DNA from: Chitinophagaceae bacterium | GTDB lineage: Bacteria > Bacteroidota > Bacteroidia > Chitinophagales > Chitinophagaceae | DNA: 64,000 bases | Reading direction: 5' to 3' | NCBI GenBank assembly: GCA_016721385.1 | Contig: JADKIE010000001.1 | Location: 1,043,507-1,107,506, forward strand | In this document: in pieces, positions 50,069-58,416 of the stretch | Position numbering within the stretch: position 1 is the stretch's first letter | Layout: each line of letters opens with the position of its first letter | Notes under the pieces: generated by a model | The model's database searches: none | What the model was told of the DNA's origin: nothing | Seen by the model: the letters and a program-made list of their open reading frames with translations, nothing else | Made by a program: the position numbers and the translations under genes

Positions 50069-50578
50069 CTATCTCGATTTTATAACCATGGTATCTGTCC
50101 AGCTATCATGCCATGTTAATGTATTAAAGCCGCTAAAAACCTCAAAAGGTACACAACGGGATAGTGATCGTAATAAAGCATCTTTAAAAGATAACTCATC
50201 TCCATCCTGTCTAATGGCTCTGGAGCCTGTAATTATTTTACCCAATGTATAACCTTTAAATAATTTTTCGCAAAGCGTATAGTAAATTATATAATTAAGA
50301 TACCCTATTAACATTGACAATAATAAAATCTCTGCACTCATTCTTCCTTCAGAGTACGCAATCCTGTTTAAAAACTCTGGTGCAATGTTTGCCAATAATG
50401 CTCCAATTGCAATTCCGGTTGCATAACTCAGTGCAAAACGCATTAACAAATTATCAATTAGCCAGTTTAAAAAACGTTGCCCTTGAGTTGCATAAACAAA
50501 CGGATTTAATTCATACGATTCGTCCGTTAATAAATCTTGATGTTCATTGTTATTTGTTATTTCATTGGTACTTTCCAT
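50069..50578 (-). CDS. RDD-family membrane protein
   Basis: A 169-residue protein. QRFLNWLIDNLLMRFAL carries the Arg-Asp pattern of RDD domains in the first helix, and YTLGKIITGSRAI is the second conserved block. Three membrane helices are predicted by eye. The family has few assigned roles; some members are transporters. It converges with metH and diverges from the exonuclease III gene. Confidence 0.85.
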   Translation of the reverse strand: MESTNEITNNNEHQDLLTDESYELNPFVYATQGQRFLNWLIDNLLMRFALSYATGIAIGALLANIAPEFLNRIAYSEGRMSAEILLLSMLIGYLNYIIYYTLCEKLFKGYTLGKIITGSRAIRQDGDELSFKDALLRSLSRCVPFEVFSGFNTLTWHDSWTDTMVIKSR

Positions 50579-50617
50579 AGCTAATGTTATTTTTACAATA
50601 GTAATAAAAATATTTCA

Positions 50618-51385
50618 ATGCGTATAATTTCATACAACGTAAATGGCATACGTGCCGCTATAAAAAAAGGCTTTATAGATTGGTTAAAAACTAATCCGGC
50701 TGATATTATTTGTTTGCAGGAAACCAAAGCCACACAAGGTGATGTAGATGTAAAGCAGTTAGAGGCGTTAGGGTTTCATCATCATTGGTTTAGTGCACAA
50801 AAAAAAGGTTACAGTGGTGTAGCCGTTTTTAGTAAAATAAAACCCGACAAGATTGAATTAGGCTGTGGGTTTCCTGGCAGCGATGATGAAGGCAGAGTAA
50901 TACAAGTAGACTTTGGCGATATTCGCTTAATAAATGCCTATTTCCCCAGCGGTACAAGTGGCGATGAAAGGCAGCAATTTAAATACGGCTGGTTAAATGA
51001 ATTTCATGGATATCTAAATAAATTAAAAAAGAAATATCCTAAAATTATTTTGGTAGGCGATTATAATATTGCCCACAACGAAATAGATATACACGACCCT
51101 AAAGGAAACAAAAACAGCAGTGGTTTTTTACCTCAGGAAAGAGAGTGGATGACAGCATTTTTAAAAAGCGGCTGGGTAGATACCTTTAGAGAATTTCATC
51201 CGGAGCCACACCGGTACAGCTGGTGGAGCCAACGTTTTCCTACTGTAAGGCTAAATAACAAAGGCTGGCGTATTGATTACATTACCGTTACCGAGCCTTT
51301 AAAAAAACAACTGAAAGATGCCGATATTTTTCCGGATGTTAAACACAGCGATCATTGCCCTATTTATGTAGAAATAAAATTATAA
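50618..51385 (+). CDS. xth: Exodeoxyribonuclease III
   Basis: A 255-residue intact protein of the AP endonuclease/ExoIII family. NVNGIRAA opens it, and LQETKA supplies the metal-binding Glu. Other motifs are GDYNIAHNEIDI (Asp-Asn catalytic pair), WWSQRFPTVRLNNKGWRID and the final HSDHCP. It repairs abasic sites and 3' blocks. It is followed after 47 bases by a DUF4286 gene, possibly in one transcript. Confidence 0.96.
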   Translation: MRIISYNVNGIRAAIKKGFIDWLKTNPADIICLQETKATQGDVDVKQLEALGFHHHWFSAQKKGYSGVAVFSKIKPDKIELGCGFPGSDDEGRVIQVDFGDIRLINAYFPSGTSGDERQQFKYGWLNEFHGYLNKLKKKYPKIILVGDYNIAHNEIDIHDPKGNKNSSGFLPQEREWMTAFLKSGWVDTFREFHPEPHRYSWWSQRFPTVRLNNKGWRIDYITVTEPLKKQLKDADIFPDVKHSDHCPIYVEIKL

Positions 51386-51432
51386 CAACACAAAACTGTG
51401 CTTAGAGGTATCATCTTAAAAAAATAATATCA

Positions 51433-51738
51433 GTGATAGTATATAATGTAACCATAAAAGTGTCTGCCGATATTGCAACCAGCTGGTTACAATGGTTAAA
51501 AGATGAACATATTGCAGATGTAATTAATACCGGATGTTTTACACATGCTACCGTTTTACAATTACTGGAGGTAGATGATAGCGAAGGCCCAACGTATGCA
51601 GTACAATATTTTGCCGAAAGTAAATCGTTGTATAATAATTATATGGAAAAATTTGCAACCCAAATGCGGCAAAAAGGGTTTGATAAATGGGGCGATAAAT
51701 TCATTGCCTTTCGTTCTGTAATGCAAGTTGTTAACTAA
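51433..51738 (+). CDS. DUF4286 family protein
   Basis: A 101-residue protein with a GTG start: VIYNVT-type opening strand (IVYNVTIKVSADIATSWLQW), HATVLQLLEVDDSEGPTYAV and MRQKGFDKWGDKFIAFRS. It matches the small DUF4286 family found next to repair or HU genes in Bacteroidota. The fold is likely ferredoxin-like. No function is assigned. Confidence 0.82.
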   Translation: MIVYNVTIKVSADIATSWLQWLKDEHIADVINTGCFTHATVLQLLEVDDSEGPTYAVQYFAESKSLYNNYMEKFATQMRQKGFDKWGDKFIAFRSVMQVVN

Positions 51739-51990
51739 ATGTGCAAAACAAAAAAAGGATTTGGTTATATGAAATAGGATTGTATATTCCCGCCAAAGCC
51801 GCATGTGCAGCGGCTTTTAAAGATTGCAGGCTAAAACCCTTTACCACACTGCATTTTAGCTATTTTAAACATTATTTTTCAATTAATACTAAGTTTATAA
51901 ACAGCATATAAAACCACTCCCCTTGCGGATTTCAGCTATTTTAAAAAGTAAAATAAAATAAAAAATATTTTGTTGCAATTAAAAAGCATC

Positions 51991-51998
51991 TATATTTG
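51991..51998 (+). promoter_or_regulatory. -7 element of the hup promoter
   Basis: TATATTTG matches TAnnTTTG, with TTG at 51970-51972 18 bases upstream. The HU ATG at 52029 is 30 bases downstream. Confidence 0.6.
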
Positions 51999-52028
51999 TT
52001 GCAGTTAAAAAAATTCAAAAAAATTATT

Positions 52029-52298
52029 ATGAACAAAGCTGAATTAATTGCAAAAATTGCTGACGACGCAGGTATTACAAAAACACAAGCAAATGCTACT
52101 TTAGATTCATTTGTAGATGCAGTAACTAAAACTTTAAAGAAAGGCGACAAAGTAACTCTTGTAGGATTTGGAACTTTTTCTGTTTCTAAAAGAGCTGCTC
52201 GTAATGGCCGCAACCCTCAAACAGGTGCTGTTATTAAAATTAAAGCTAAAAAAGTTGCTAAGTTTAAAGCTGGTAAAGAATTATCTGCTAAAATGTAA
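52029..52298 (+). CDS. hup: HU-family DNA-binding protein
   Basis: A 90-residue histone-like protein from ATG 52029 (MNKAELIAKIADDAGITKTQ). LVGFGTFSVSKRAARNGRNP is the arm region with the DNA-intercalating Pro, and the tail is lysine-rich. HU bends and compacts DNA. An in-frame TTG further upstream would add residues not found in HU, so the ATG is preferred. It has its own promoter and a strong terminator. Confidence 0.96.
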   Translation: MNKAELIAKIADDAGITKTQANATLDSFVDAVTKTLKKGDKVTLVGFGTFSVSKRAARNGRNPQTGAVIKIKAKKVAKFKAGKELSAKM

Positions 52299-52315
52299 TT
52301 ATTGCTTTATGAATT

Positions 52316-52344
52316 AAAAGCCCCGATTAATCGGGGCTTTTTTA
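52316..52344 (+). terminator. Rho-independent terminator of hup
   Basis: AGCCCCGATT (52319-52328) and AATCGGGGCT (52329-52338) form a perfect 20-base palindrome followed by a T run, 20 bases after the HU stop. The -7 box of the next gene begins right after the T run. Confidence 0.92.
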
Positions 52345-52352
52345 TACCTTTG
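52345..52352 (+). promoter_or_regulatory. -7 promoter element for the bTHX gene
   Basis: TACCTTTG followed by C lies 28 bases before the ATG at 52381 and directly after the hup terminator. Confidence 0.55.
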
Positions 52353-52380
52353 CATCCATTAAAACAAAAACATACTTATT

Positions 52381-52494
52381 ATGGGACGTGGTGATATCAA
52401 AACAAAAAAAGGAAAAATTTTTGCCGGTTCGTTTGGTAAAATAAGAGCTGCAAAGCCTGCCAAAAAAACTGCTGTAGCAAAAAAGAAAGCTTAA
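52381..52494 (+). CDS. 30S ribosomal protein bTHX
   Basis: A 37-residue very basic protein. MGRGDIKTKKGKIFAGSFGK is the bTHX signature (GDIKT-KGKI...GTFGK in relatives), followed by a lysine/alanine-rich tail. bTHX lies at the top of the 30S head and stabilises the rRNA helices there. It has its own promoter element between the hup terminator and its ATG. Confidence 0.9.
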   Translation: MGRGDIKTKKGKIFAGSFGKIRAAKPAKKTAVAKKKA

Positions 52495-52570
52495 TTAAAA
52501 TTTACTGTTTATAATTTACCATTTTAATCGCTTAAAAATGTGAGATGGTAAATTATAAATAGCTAAATAT

Positions 52571-53216
52571 CTATGGCGCTAATCGTTCTATTTTCCAACT
52601 ACCCTCTTCAGTAAGCTGCGTATATAAAAACCGATCGTGTAAGCGGCTGGGGCGCCCTTGCCAAAACTCTATTTCGGCAGGTATAATGCGATAACCTCCC
52701 CAATGAGGCGGCTTTGGAATTTCGCCATGCTTAAACCGCTCTCTGTAATAATCAAATGTTTCTTTTAACCATGCTTTTCCGGCAATTGCCAGGCTTTGCG
52801 GCGATGCCCATGCACCAATCTTACTTCCCTCGGGCCGGCTGTTAAAGTAGGCAATACTTTCTTCGGTACTAATTTTTTCGGCCTTACCGGTAATTCTTAC
52901 CTGACGCTCTAAAGCAGCCCAAAAAAAAACCAAACATGCATTGGAGTTTTGCTCCAACTCAATTCCCTTGTTACTGTTATAATTTGTAAAAAAAACAAAT
53001 CCTCTTTCATCAAATCCTTTAAGCAATACTGTTCTGGAAGATGGAACACCATTGCTTTTAACCGTTGCCAGCGTCATGGCATTTATTTCATCTACTTCAC
53101 TTGTTGTGGCATCATGCCACCATTTGCCAAATTGCGTAAACGGATTGGCTTCAAGTTCGTTTTCGGAAAGTGTTTGTTGTTTGTATTCTTTACGTATGTT
53201 GGCTTATGTTTTGCAT
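52571..53216 (-). CDS. pdxH: Pyridoxamine 5'-phosphate oxidase, frameshifted near the start
   Basis: The clear frame (MTLATVKSNGVPSSRTVLLK onward) has FVFFTNYNSNKG, FFWAALERQVRITG and WQGRPSRLHDR, all PdxH motifs. In-frame sequence upstream (NIRKEYKQQ, NPFTQFGKWWHDA, EINAM) shows the real start is earlier. Removing one base at the CC of 53201-53202 links it to ATG 53216 (MQNIS then NIRKEY), giving about 214 residues, the usual length. The enzyme makes pyridoxal phosphate using FMN. Confidence 0.92.
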
Positions 53217-53321
53217 ATATTAAATTGCAACACAAAAGTAGTATTTCTTTATCTACACTTTTTATATTAACTACAAAAAAAGCACCTCAAATGAGATGCT
53301 TACAATTTTTTATATTAACTG

Positions 53322-53906
53322 TTAGTATCCTAAAACAGATGTTCTAAAACTTGCAAGAAGCACAGCTCCTAAAATTGCGCTGATTATAGCATAGGCAACA
53401 AATACAGCCAGAATTACAACTACAACATAAATTACCTTTTTATCTTCCGGTGTTTTTTTAAGAGGACCAACGCCCAAATACATTAAATAAGCAGCATACA
53501 CAGCACCAGCCAAACTTACTAAAATACCTAAAAAAGGGATGATAGATAAAATACCTGCAACGTAAGATGCAGTGGAAGAATAGGCCGCTACCTGAGCCGA
53601 TTTATTTATGTTTTTTTCTGAGCCAAAAGATGTTGCTAATAAATCTAAAGCGTAAGTAAACACAAAAAAACTTGCCACACTTAAAATGTACGAAATGATT
53701 GCCAATGTAATATAATATTTCATACCCCAACCTAATCCGCCTGTAAATAGCATCGCCCCTAAAAAAGAGCATCCTGCCGGAATTAGTGCTAGTAATAAAA
53801 CATAGCCCGTTAACAAACTCATTGGTGTTGCAGTTTCACCATTAATTACATCCCATTCTGTTTTTGGAGTTAATAGTATGTTTTTAACTCTTTCTATAAG
53901 GTTCAT
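53322..53906 (-). CDS. Yip1-family membrane protein
   Basis: About 194 residues with five membrane helices. The opening MNLIERVKNILLTPKTEWDVI is the conserved start of bacterial Yip1 proteins, so I start at 53906 rather than two residues upstream at 53912. No catalytic motif is visible; eukaryotic Yip1 proteins act in membrane traffic, but the bacterial role is unknown. It lies alone between pdxH and the coiled-coil gene. Confidence 0.82.
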   Translation of the reverse strand: MNLIERVKNILLTPKTEWDVINGETATPMSLLTGYVLLLALIPAGCSFLGAMLFTGGLGWGMKYYITLAIISYILSVASFFVFTYALDLLATSFGSEKNINKSAQVAAYSSTASYVAGILSIIPFLGILVSLAGAVYAAYLMYLGVGPLKKTPEDKKVIYVVVVILAVFVAYAIISAILGAVLLASFRTSVLGY

Positions 53907-53994
53907 ATACAATAAGTTTTAGAACTGTAAGTTATTAAATAGATTACATCTTTGCAAGTATTAAGTGCTGCAATTTTGCAGATATAATTAACAT

Positions 53995-54408
53995 CTATGT
54001 ATTATTATTCTCTAACTTTTGCTCAAGCGCTGCATTACGCTTATTCATTTCTGTAAGTCTTGCTTCTAAATCAAGCAGTTGAGTAGTAAGGTACGTGTAC
54101 TGTTGTTTAAGTTCGCTGTATTGGCGCAGTAGTTTGGCTGCATCTATCAATTCATCTTCCAGTTCTTTTTCTCTGTTGGCGGCTCCTTGCGCCTCTTGTT
54201 GTTTTTGCCCTATTATGTTTTGCAAAGATTGAAGTTGATTTAATTTACCATCCATATCGCTCCGCAACTCGGTAATATCAAAAGCATTTTGCTTTAAAAT
54301 TTCAATCTCTTCTTCCCGTAAAGTAAGAATTTCGTTTGCTTCGTTTAACTGTACCCTTAAACTTTCGTTTTCGGGCATAAGTTGTTTTATTTGCTGTTCG
54401 GTAAGCAT
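53995..54408 (-). CDS. Coiled-coil protein, unknown function
   Basis: A 137-residue protein almost entirely predicted coiled coil: heptad-like runs of Leu/Ile/Val with Glu and Gln (ESLRVQLNEANEILTLREEE, ELEDELIDAAKLLRQYSELK). It has no membrane segment or cysteine. It starts 10 bases after the pyrH stop, so it is probably co-transcribed with pyrH. I do not recognise the family. Confidence 0.75.
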   Translation of the reverse strand: MLTEQQIKQLMPENESLRVQLNEANEILTLREEEIEILKQNAFDITELRSDMDGKLNQLQSLQNIIGQKQQEAQGAANREKELEDELIDAAKLLRQYSELKQQYTYLTTQLLDLEARLTEMNKRNAALEQKLENNNT

Positions 54409-54418
54409 TGTTGTTTTA

Positions 54419-55135
54419 TTAGCTTACTAATGTTCCCACTTCTTCACCCTGTACTACTTTTAGTAAATTACCCTGCTTGTTCATATCAAAAACAATGATG
54501 GGCAATTTATTTTCCATACAAAGTGTAAAGGCTGTCATATCCATCACCTTTAAATTCTTTTGAATGCAATCGGTAAAAGAAATAGTGTTGTATTTTGTAG
54601 CTGTTGGATCCTTTTCGGGATCGGCAGTATAAATTCCATCTACCCTTGTGCCTTTTAAAATAACATCGGCCTGTATTTCAATTGCCCTTAAACTGCCGGC
54701 TGTATCGGTGGTAAAATAAGGATTACCTGTGCCTGCGCCAAAAATTACCACACGGCCTTTTTCTAAATGGCGTATAGCCCTTCGCCTAATGTATGGCTCG
54801 GCAATTTGCTCCATTTTAATAGCACTTTGCAAACGAGTATATACACCTGCTTTTTCTAACCCACTTTGTACAGCCATACCATTAATTACTGTAGCCAACA
54901 TACCCATATAATCGCCTTGTGCTCTTTCTATACCGCTTTCGGCCTCGTTCATTCCTCTGTAAATATTGCCGCCGCCAATAACAACTGCCACTTGCACACC
55001 CAGCTCGGTTATTTGCTTAATATCTTTTGCATATTGTGCAATAATAGATGGATCAATGGGATCAAAACTGTCTTTACTACCCATTAATGATTCGCCGGAA
55101 AGTTTCAGTAAAATGCGTTTGTATTTAGCAGCCAT
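54419..55135 (-). CDS. pyrH: UMP kinase
   Basis: A 238-residue hexameric-type UMP kinase: RILLKLSGESLMG at the start, VAVVIGGGNIYRG, ARGxxMG-like RAQGDYMGMLATVINGMA and the GTGNPYFTTDTAGSLRA loop. It phosphorylates UMP to UDP with ATP, supplying UDP-sugar synthesis among other needs. It is intact, and the coiled-coil gene follows. Confidence 0.96.
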   Translation of the reverse strand: MAAKYKRILLKLSGESLMGSKDSFDPIDPSIIAQYAKDIKQITELGVQVAVVIGGGNIYRGMNEAESGIERAQGDYMGMLATVINGMAVQSGLEKAGVYTRLQSAIKMEQIAEPYIRRRAIRHLEKGRVVIFGAGTGNPYFTTDTAGSLRAIEIQADVILKGTRVDGIYTADPEKDPTATKYNTISFTDCIQKNLKVMDMTAFTLCMENKLPIIVFDMNKQGNLLKVVQGEEVGTLVS

Positions 55136-55249
55136 AATTTTATAAAAAGAATTAATGTAGTTGGATAATTCTATAGCGAAGATACAGTAAAAAGCTTTGT
55201 AGTTTAATACTTAAAAAACACAGTACCTTTATGCATAAAACTTACCACT

Positions 55250-56152
55250 ATGGTCTTAATGATTTTAGGTATTCTTGTTATAATTGCAGGCTTTGCCATA
55301 CATAATATAGACACTATAAATAAATATACCAAAGGGTTAAAATATGCCGGTGTATTTATTTTTATAATTGGTTTAGTAACCAGTTGTTTTGTACAGGTAG
55401 ATGCCGGAAAAGTAGGTGTAAAAAAGATGTTTGGTAAAATACAAAGCGATGTTTTGGAAAGTGGCTTGCATTTTATTAACCCTTTATATGAAGTTGAAAA
55501 GATAGATGTAAAAACGCTTAACTATACCATGAGTGGTGTACACGACGAAGGCGATAAAACCGGCGATGATGCAATAAGAGTACTTACTGCAGATGGGTTA
55601 GAAGTTACCATAGATTTAACAGTACTGTTTAGAGTTAATAAAAGCGAAGCACCTAAATTATTAAAAGAAACTGGCATAGATTTTCAGGAAAAAATTGTAC
55701 GCCCCATTGCACGTACAAAAATAAGAGACAACGCTGTGTATTACGATGCTGTTGCACTATACTCCTCTAAAAGAGATGAGTTTCAGGCCAGAATTTATAA
55801 AAGCATTGATGATGAGTTTAAAAAACGAGGATTACAACTAGAAAATTTACTGGTAAGAAATATTACATTACCTGCATCGGTAAAGGCTGTAATTGAGCAA
55901 AAAATTAATGCAGAGCAAGATGCACAAAAAATGCAATTTGTATTATTAAAAGAAAAGCAGGAAGCCGAAAGAAAAAGAGTAGAAGCACAAGGTATATCCG
56001 ATTACCAACGCATTATTAATATAGGCTTAACCGATAACCAATTACAGTACGAACAAATTAAAGCCATGAAAGAACTGGCTTTATCGCAAAATGCCAAAGT
56101 AATTGTAATGGGAAAGGGAAATGCACCCATTATTTTAGACAGTAAAAATTAA
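55250..56152 (+). CDS. Prohibitin/SPFH (band 7) membrane protein
   Basis: A 300-residue protein with two N-terminal hydrophobic segments, then the SPFH domain (VDAGKVGVKKMFGKIQSDVL, GLHFINPLYEVEKIDV, TIDLTVLFRVNKSEAPKLL). A coiled coil rich in Ala, Glu and Lys follows (QKINAEQDAQKMQFVLLKEK). Prohibitin-like proteins form rings on the inner membrane and regulate proteases such as FtsH. It diverges from pyrH and overlaps the methyltransferase gene tail-to-tail by 4 bases. Confidence 0.9.
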   Translation: MVLMILGILVIIAGFAIHNIDTINKYTKGLKYAGVFIFIIGLVTSCFVQVDAGKVGVKKMFGKIQSDVLESGLHFINPLYEVEKIDVKTLNYTMSGVHDEGDKTGDDAIRVLTADGLEVTIDLTVLFRVNKSEAPKLLKETGIDFQEKIVRPIARTKIRDNAVYYDAVALYSSKRDEFQARIYKSIDDEFKKRGLQLENLLVRNITLPASVKAVIEQKINAEQDAQKMQFVLLKEKQEAERKRVEAQGISDYQRIINIGLTDNQLQYEQIKAMKELALSQNAKVIVMGKGNAPIILDSKN

Positions 56153-56952
56153 CGCTTAACTGCTTTTATACTATACATCATCGGAAATTTATTTCCCCGG
56201 TCCTTAAAACGCCACATGCCATCGTTGCCTTGCTCCACATTGCTAAAACAGTTGTACGGCGAGTAAGGAAATTCGTGTAAAAATTCAATTTGCAAACCTT
56301 CGCTAATTAAGCATTCCAATATTTCGGAAAAAGGATGATTCCATCCATATTCTTTATATTCAATTTTAGCATACCTATCTGCATATGTACCTGTTTGTGC
56401 CGTTTCAATTACTTCATCATTAAAATAACTGTATTCAATTTTTTCCATTGCATCATCGTACATCCAAAGTGTGGGATGAAAATCGGCAATATAAAAAACA
56501 CCGCCTGGTTTTAAATTTTGGGCAATAACTTTTGCCCAGGGTTTTAAGGAAGGCAGCCAGCCTATTGTGCCGTAAGATGTAAAAATTATATCGAATTTTT
56601 GGTGTACATGGTTAGATGTATCATACACATTACAACAAATAAACTGAGCTGGTATATTTAGCTCTGCCGATAATTCGTTGGCAAGCTGTATAGCTTCATC
56701 GCTGATATCTACACCGGTAACTATTGCGCCTTCTTTAGCCCAGCTAAGTGTATCCATTCCAAAATGGCATTGCAGGTGCAGCAGGGCTTTTCCTTTTACA
56801 TCACCCACCTCATCCAACTCTATTTTATTTAAAGATGATTTACCTTTTTTAAAACTTTCTAAATCGTAAAAGGATGAAGTTTTATGTATAGCGGTTTTTT
56901 TATTCCAGCCTTCTTTGTTAGCATCAAAGTATTGTTGATAATTGTTTTGCAT
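56149..56952 (-). CDS. Class I SAM-dependent methyltransferase
   Basis: A 267-residue intact protein with the SAM motif HLQCHFGMDTLSWAKEGA (about residues 57-74), VTGVDISDEAIQLA and FDIIFTSYGTIGWLPSL. The family covers small-molecule and protein methyltransferases; the substrate is unknown. It is not in an obvious operon. Confidence 0.85.
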   Translation of the reverse strand: MQNNYQQYFDANKEGWNKKTAIHKTSSFYDLESFKKGKSSLNKIELDEVGDVKGKALLHLQCHFGMDTLSWAKEGAIVTGVDISDEAIQLANELSAELNIPAQFICCNVYDTSNHVHQKFDIIFTSYGTIGWLPSLKPWAKVIAQNLKPGGVFYIADFHPTLWMYDDAMEKIEYSYFNDEVIETAQTGTYADRYAKIEYKEYGWNHPFSEILECLISEGLQIEFLHEFPYSPYNCFSNVEQGNDGMWRFKDRGNKFPMMYSIKAVKR

Positions 56953-56975
56953 ATTTAAAAATAGTTTTTTATACT

Positions 56976-57004
56976 AAAACTGCGAAACAAAATTGTTTCG
57001 CAGT
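56976..57004 (-). terminator. Rho-independent terminator for the gene at 57035-57508
   Basis: ACTGCGAAACAA and TTGTTTCGCAGT form a perfect 12-base stem separated by AA. Read on the minus strand it is followed by TTTTAG, about 30 bases after the stop of the upstream minus-strand gene. Confidence 0.8.
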
Positions 57005-57034
57005 TGCTCTACATTTTTATATATATACTAAAAG

Positions 57035-57508
57035 CTATTTTATCCGTACAAAGTACATGGTAATATTTTCAGTTTTGTCTTCCATTACCAGCATCCCGTT
57101 TTCAAATACAACCTTTGTAGTTTTAACGGGTTTGTTTTTGGGTTTATTGGTTAGCGTATTTTTAGCAGCATTATAAATATATGTTCCTGTAGATGTTGTA
57201 CCTCCAAATGTGCCGCTGTATGTTTTGTTGGCTTTATAATCCAACCGCATTGCACTAAACTGATTGTATAAGGCCGTTGACAGTTCTTCTACTTCAATAG
57301 AATCTACCATTGTAAGGGCAGTATCCTTTTTAAGTGCAGTTCTTTCGGCATACATTAATTCTTTAATGCTGTTTAAATTAATATGCATTGTTCCCATATC
57401 CGGAAACGTCATTTTTTCTAATTTCCATTTACCTACAATAGTGTTTTGCGCTTGCAAATGAAAAGCAAACAAAACGCAGGTGCATACTAAAAAGCTTATT
57501 TTTTTCAT
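57035..57508 (-). CDS. Secreted lipocalin-like protein, hypothetical
   Basis: A 157-residue protein with a clear signal peptide (ISFLVCTCVLFAFHLQAQ). IVGKWKLEKMTFPDMGTM resembles the opening of lipocalin-like families, and the rest alternates strands (SGTFGGTTSTGTYIYN, TLTNKPKNKP). No lipobox is seen. Function unknown. It ends at the terminator at 56976-57004. Confidence 0.65.
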   Translation of the reverse strand: MKKISFLVCTCVLFAFHLQAQNTIVGKWKLEKMTFPDMGTMHINLNSIKELMYAERTALKKDTALTMVDSIEVEELSTALYNQFSAMRLDYKANKTYSGTFGGTTSTGTYIYNAAKNTLTNKPKNKPVKTTKVVFENGMLVMEDKTENITMYFVRIK

Positions 57509-57726
57509 GTTACTATTTTATGGGTGTAAAAATAGATGCAACAACTACATTTACATATACCCTTTGTGGGGTATTTTAGCTATTGCTAAACTTTTTGTTA
57601 AATATATAGCCTAAAGATAGGCTTTTAATAGGTTTTGAATATTTAGTTATTTCGTATAATATTGTGTTATATGCCAGCCTACAAAGACAGACACTTTATG
57701 CAAGACATCTTATTAAACTCTGACTT

Positions 57727-58080
57727 ATGGCATTAAAGCAACTAATTAGTCAAAGAACTTTTCAGATTAGTTACTCTGTAATTATTGTAATTTTCGTAAT
57801 TGGTGTAGCTTATTCACTAAGAAACTTGCCATCGCAGTTTAAAGAAAGTAAAAAGAAAGACCGGGAATTTTGTGAGGAGGAATACAAATTATCATTAAAT
57901 GGCGTTATTACTGATTACAGCGGATTAGGAATTAAATCTCGTCCTATACAAATATTGCTCGACGATTCATTAGTTAAGATTCCCAGATATAATACCGAAA
58001 TGTACTTGTATGTTGGCGACACTATTATAAAACAAGCCCGTAGCCACATCTACTACATTTATAGAAATTGGGCTCACTGA
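57727..58080 (+). CDS. Small single-pass membrane protein, unknown (cassette unit 1)
   Basis: A 117-residue protein with one N-terminal membrane helix (ISYSVIIVIFVIGVAYSL), a charged stretch (KESKKKDREFCEEEY) and a strand-rich domain (LSLNGVITDYSGLGIKSRPI, MYLYVGDTIIKQA) that may be periplasmic. No enzyme motif is recognised. It starts 51 bases after the GTTATATGCC boundary and is followed by repeat A. Confidence 0.7.
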   Translation: MALKQLISQRTFQISYSVIIVIFVIGVAYSLRNLPSQFKESKKKDREFCEEEYKLSLNGVITDYSGLGIKSRPIQILLDDSLVKIPRYNTEMYLYVGDTIIKQARSHIYYIYRNWAH

Positions 58081-58168
58081 GAAATTTCGGGGAAACCCGA
58101 GATACTATTAATTTCGATTGTCAATAATCTTTTTTCAAATTGTCAATGAATTTTAACAATGACCAGCC

Positions 58169-58367
58169 GGCATATAACATCAGGTTTGCTGCAAGGCTGG
58201 CTGGACATTGGAGCAATGGGCATTTTATCGCTGTTGTGCTTCATCTGGGCAGGACGTTCAATTTTGAGCTTTAGTTCTTAACTTCATCTAATTAAAAAAA
58301 TCAGCAGCGGTTCCGGGCGGACCAGCAATGAATTCCAGCCCTGCAGCAAGCCCTGCCCGTTGGCAGC
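58169..58367 (+). repeat. attC-like structured repeat A
   Basis: It opens with GGCATATAAC and closes with GTTGGCAGC, about 199 bases. Inner arms GGTTTGCTGCAAGGCTGG (58183-58200) and CCAGCCCTGCAGCAAGCC (58335-58352) are complementary at 16 of 18 positions. The core AGCTTTAGTTCTTAACTTCA (58267-58286) is identical in repeat B. CAGCGGTTCCGGGCGGAC (58305-58322) recurs in B and, degenerate, in D. Together with 58081-58168, which shows nothing else, it fills the 336-base gap. Confidence 0.75.
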
Positions 58368-58416
58368 AATTAAAAACCCTCAGCTACTAAATGACAGTTA
58401 ATAATAATTCAGAAGT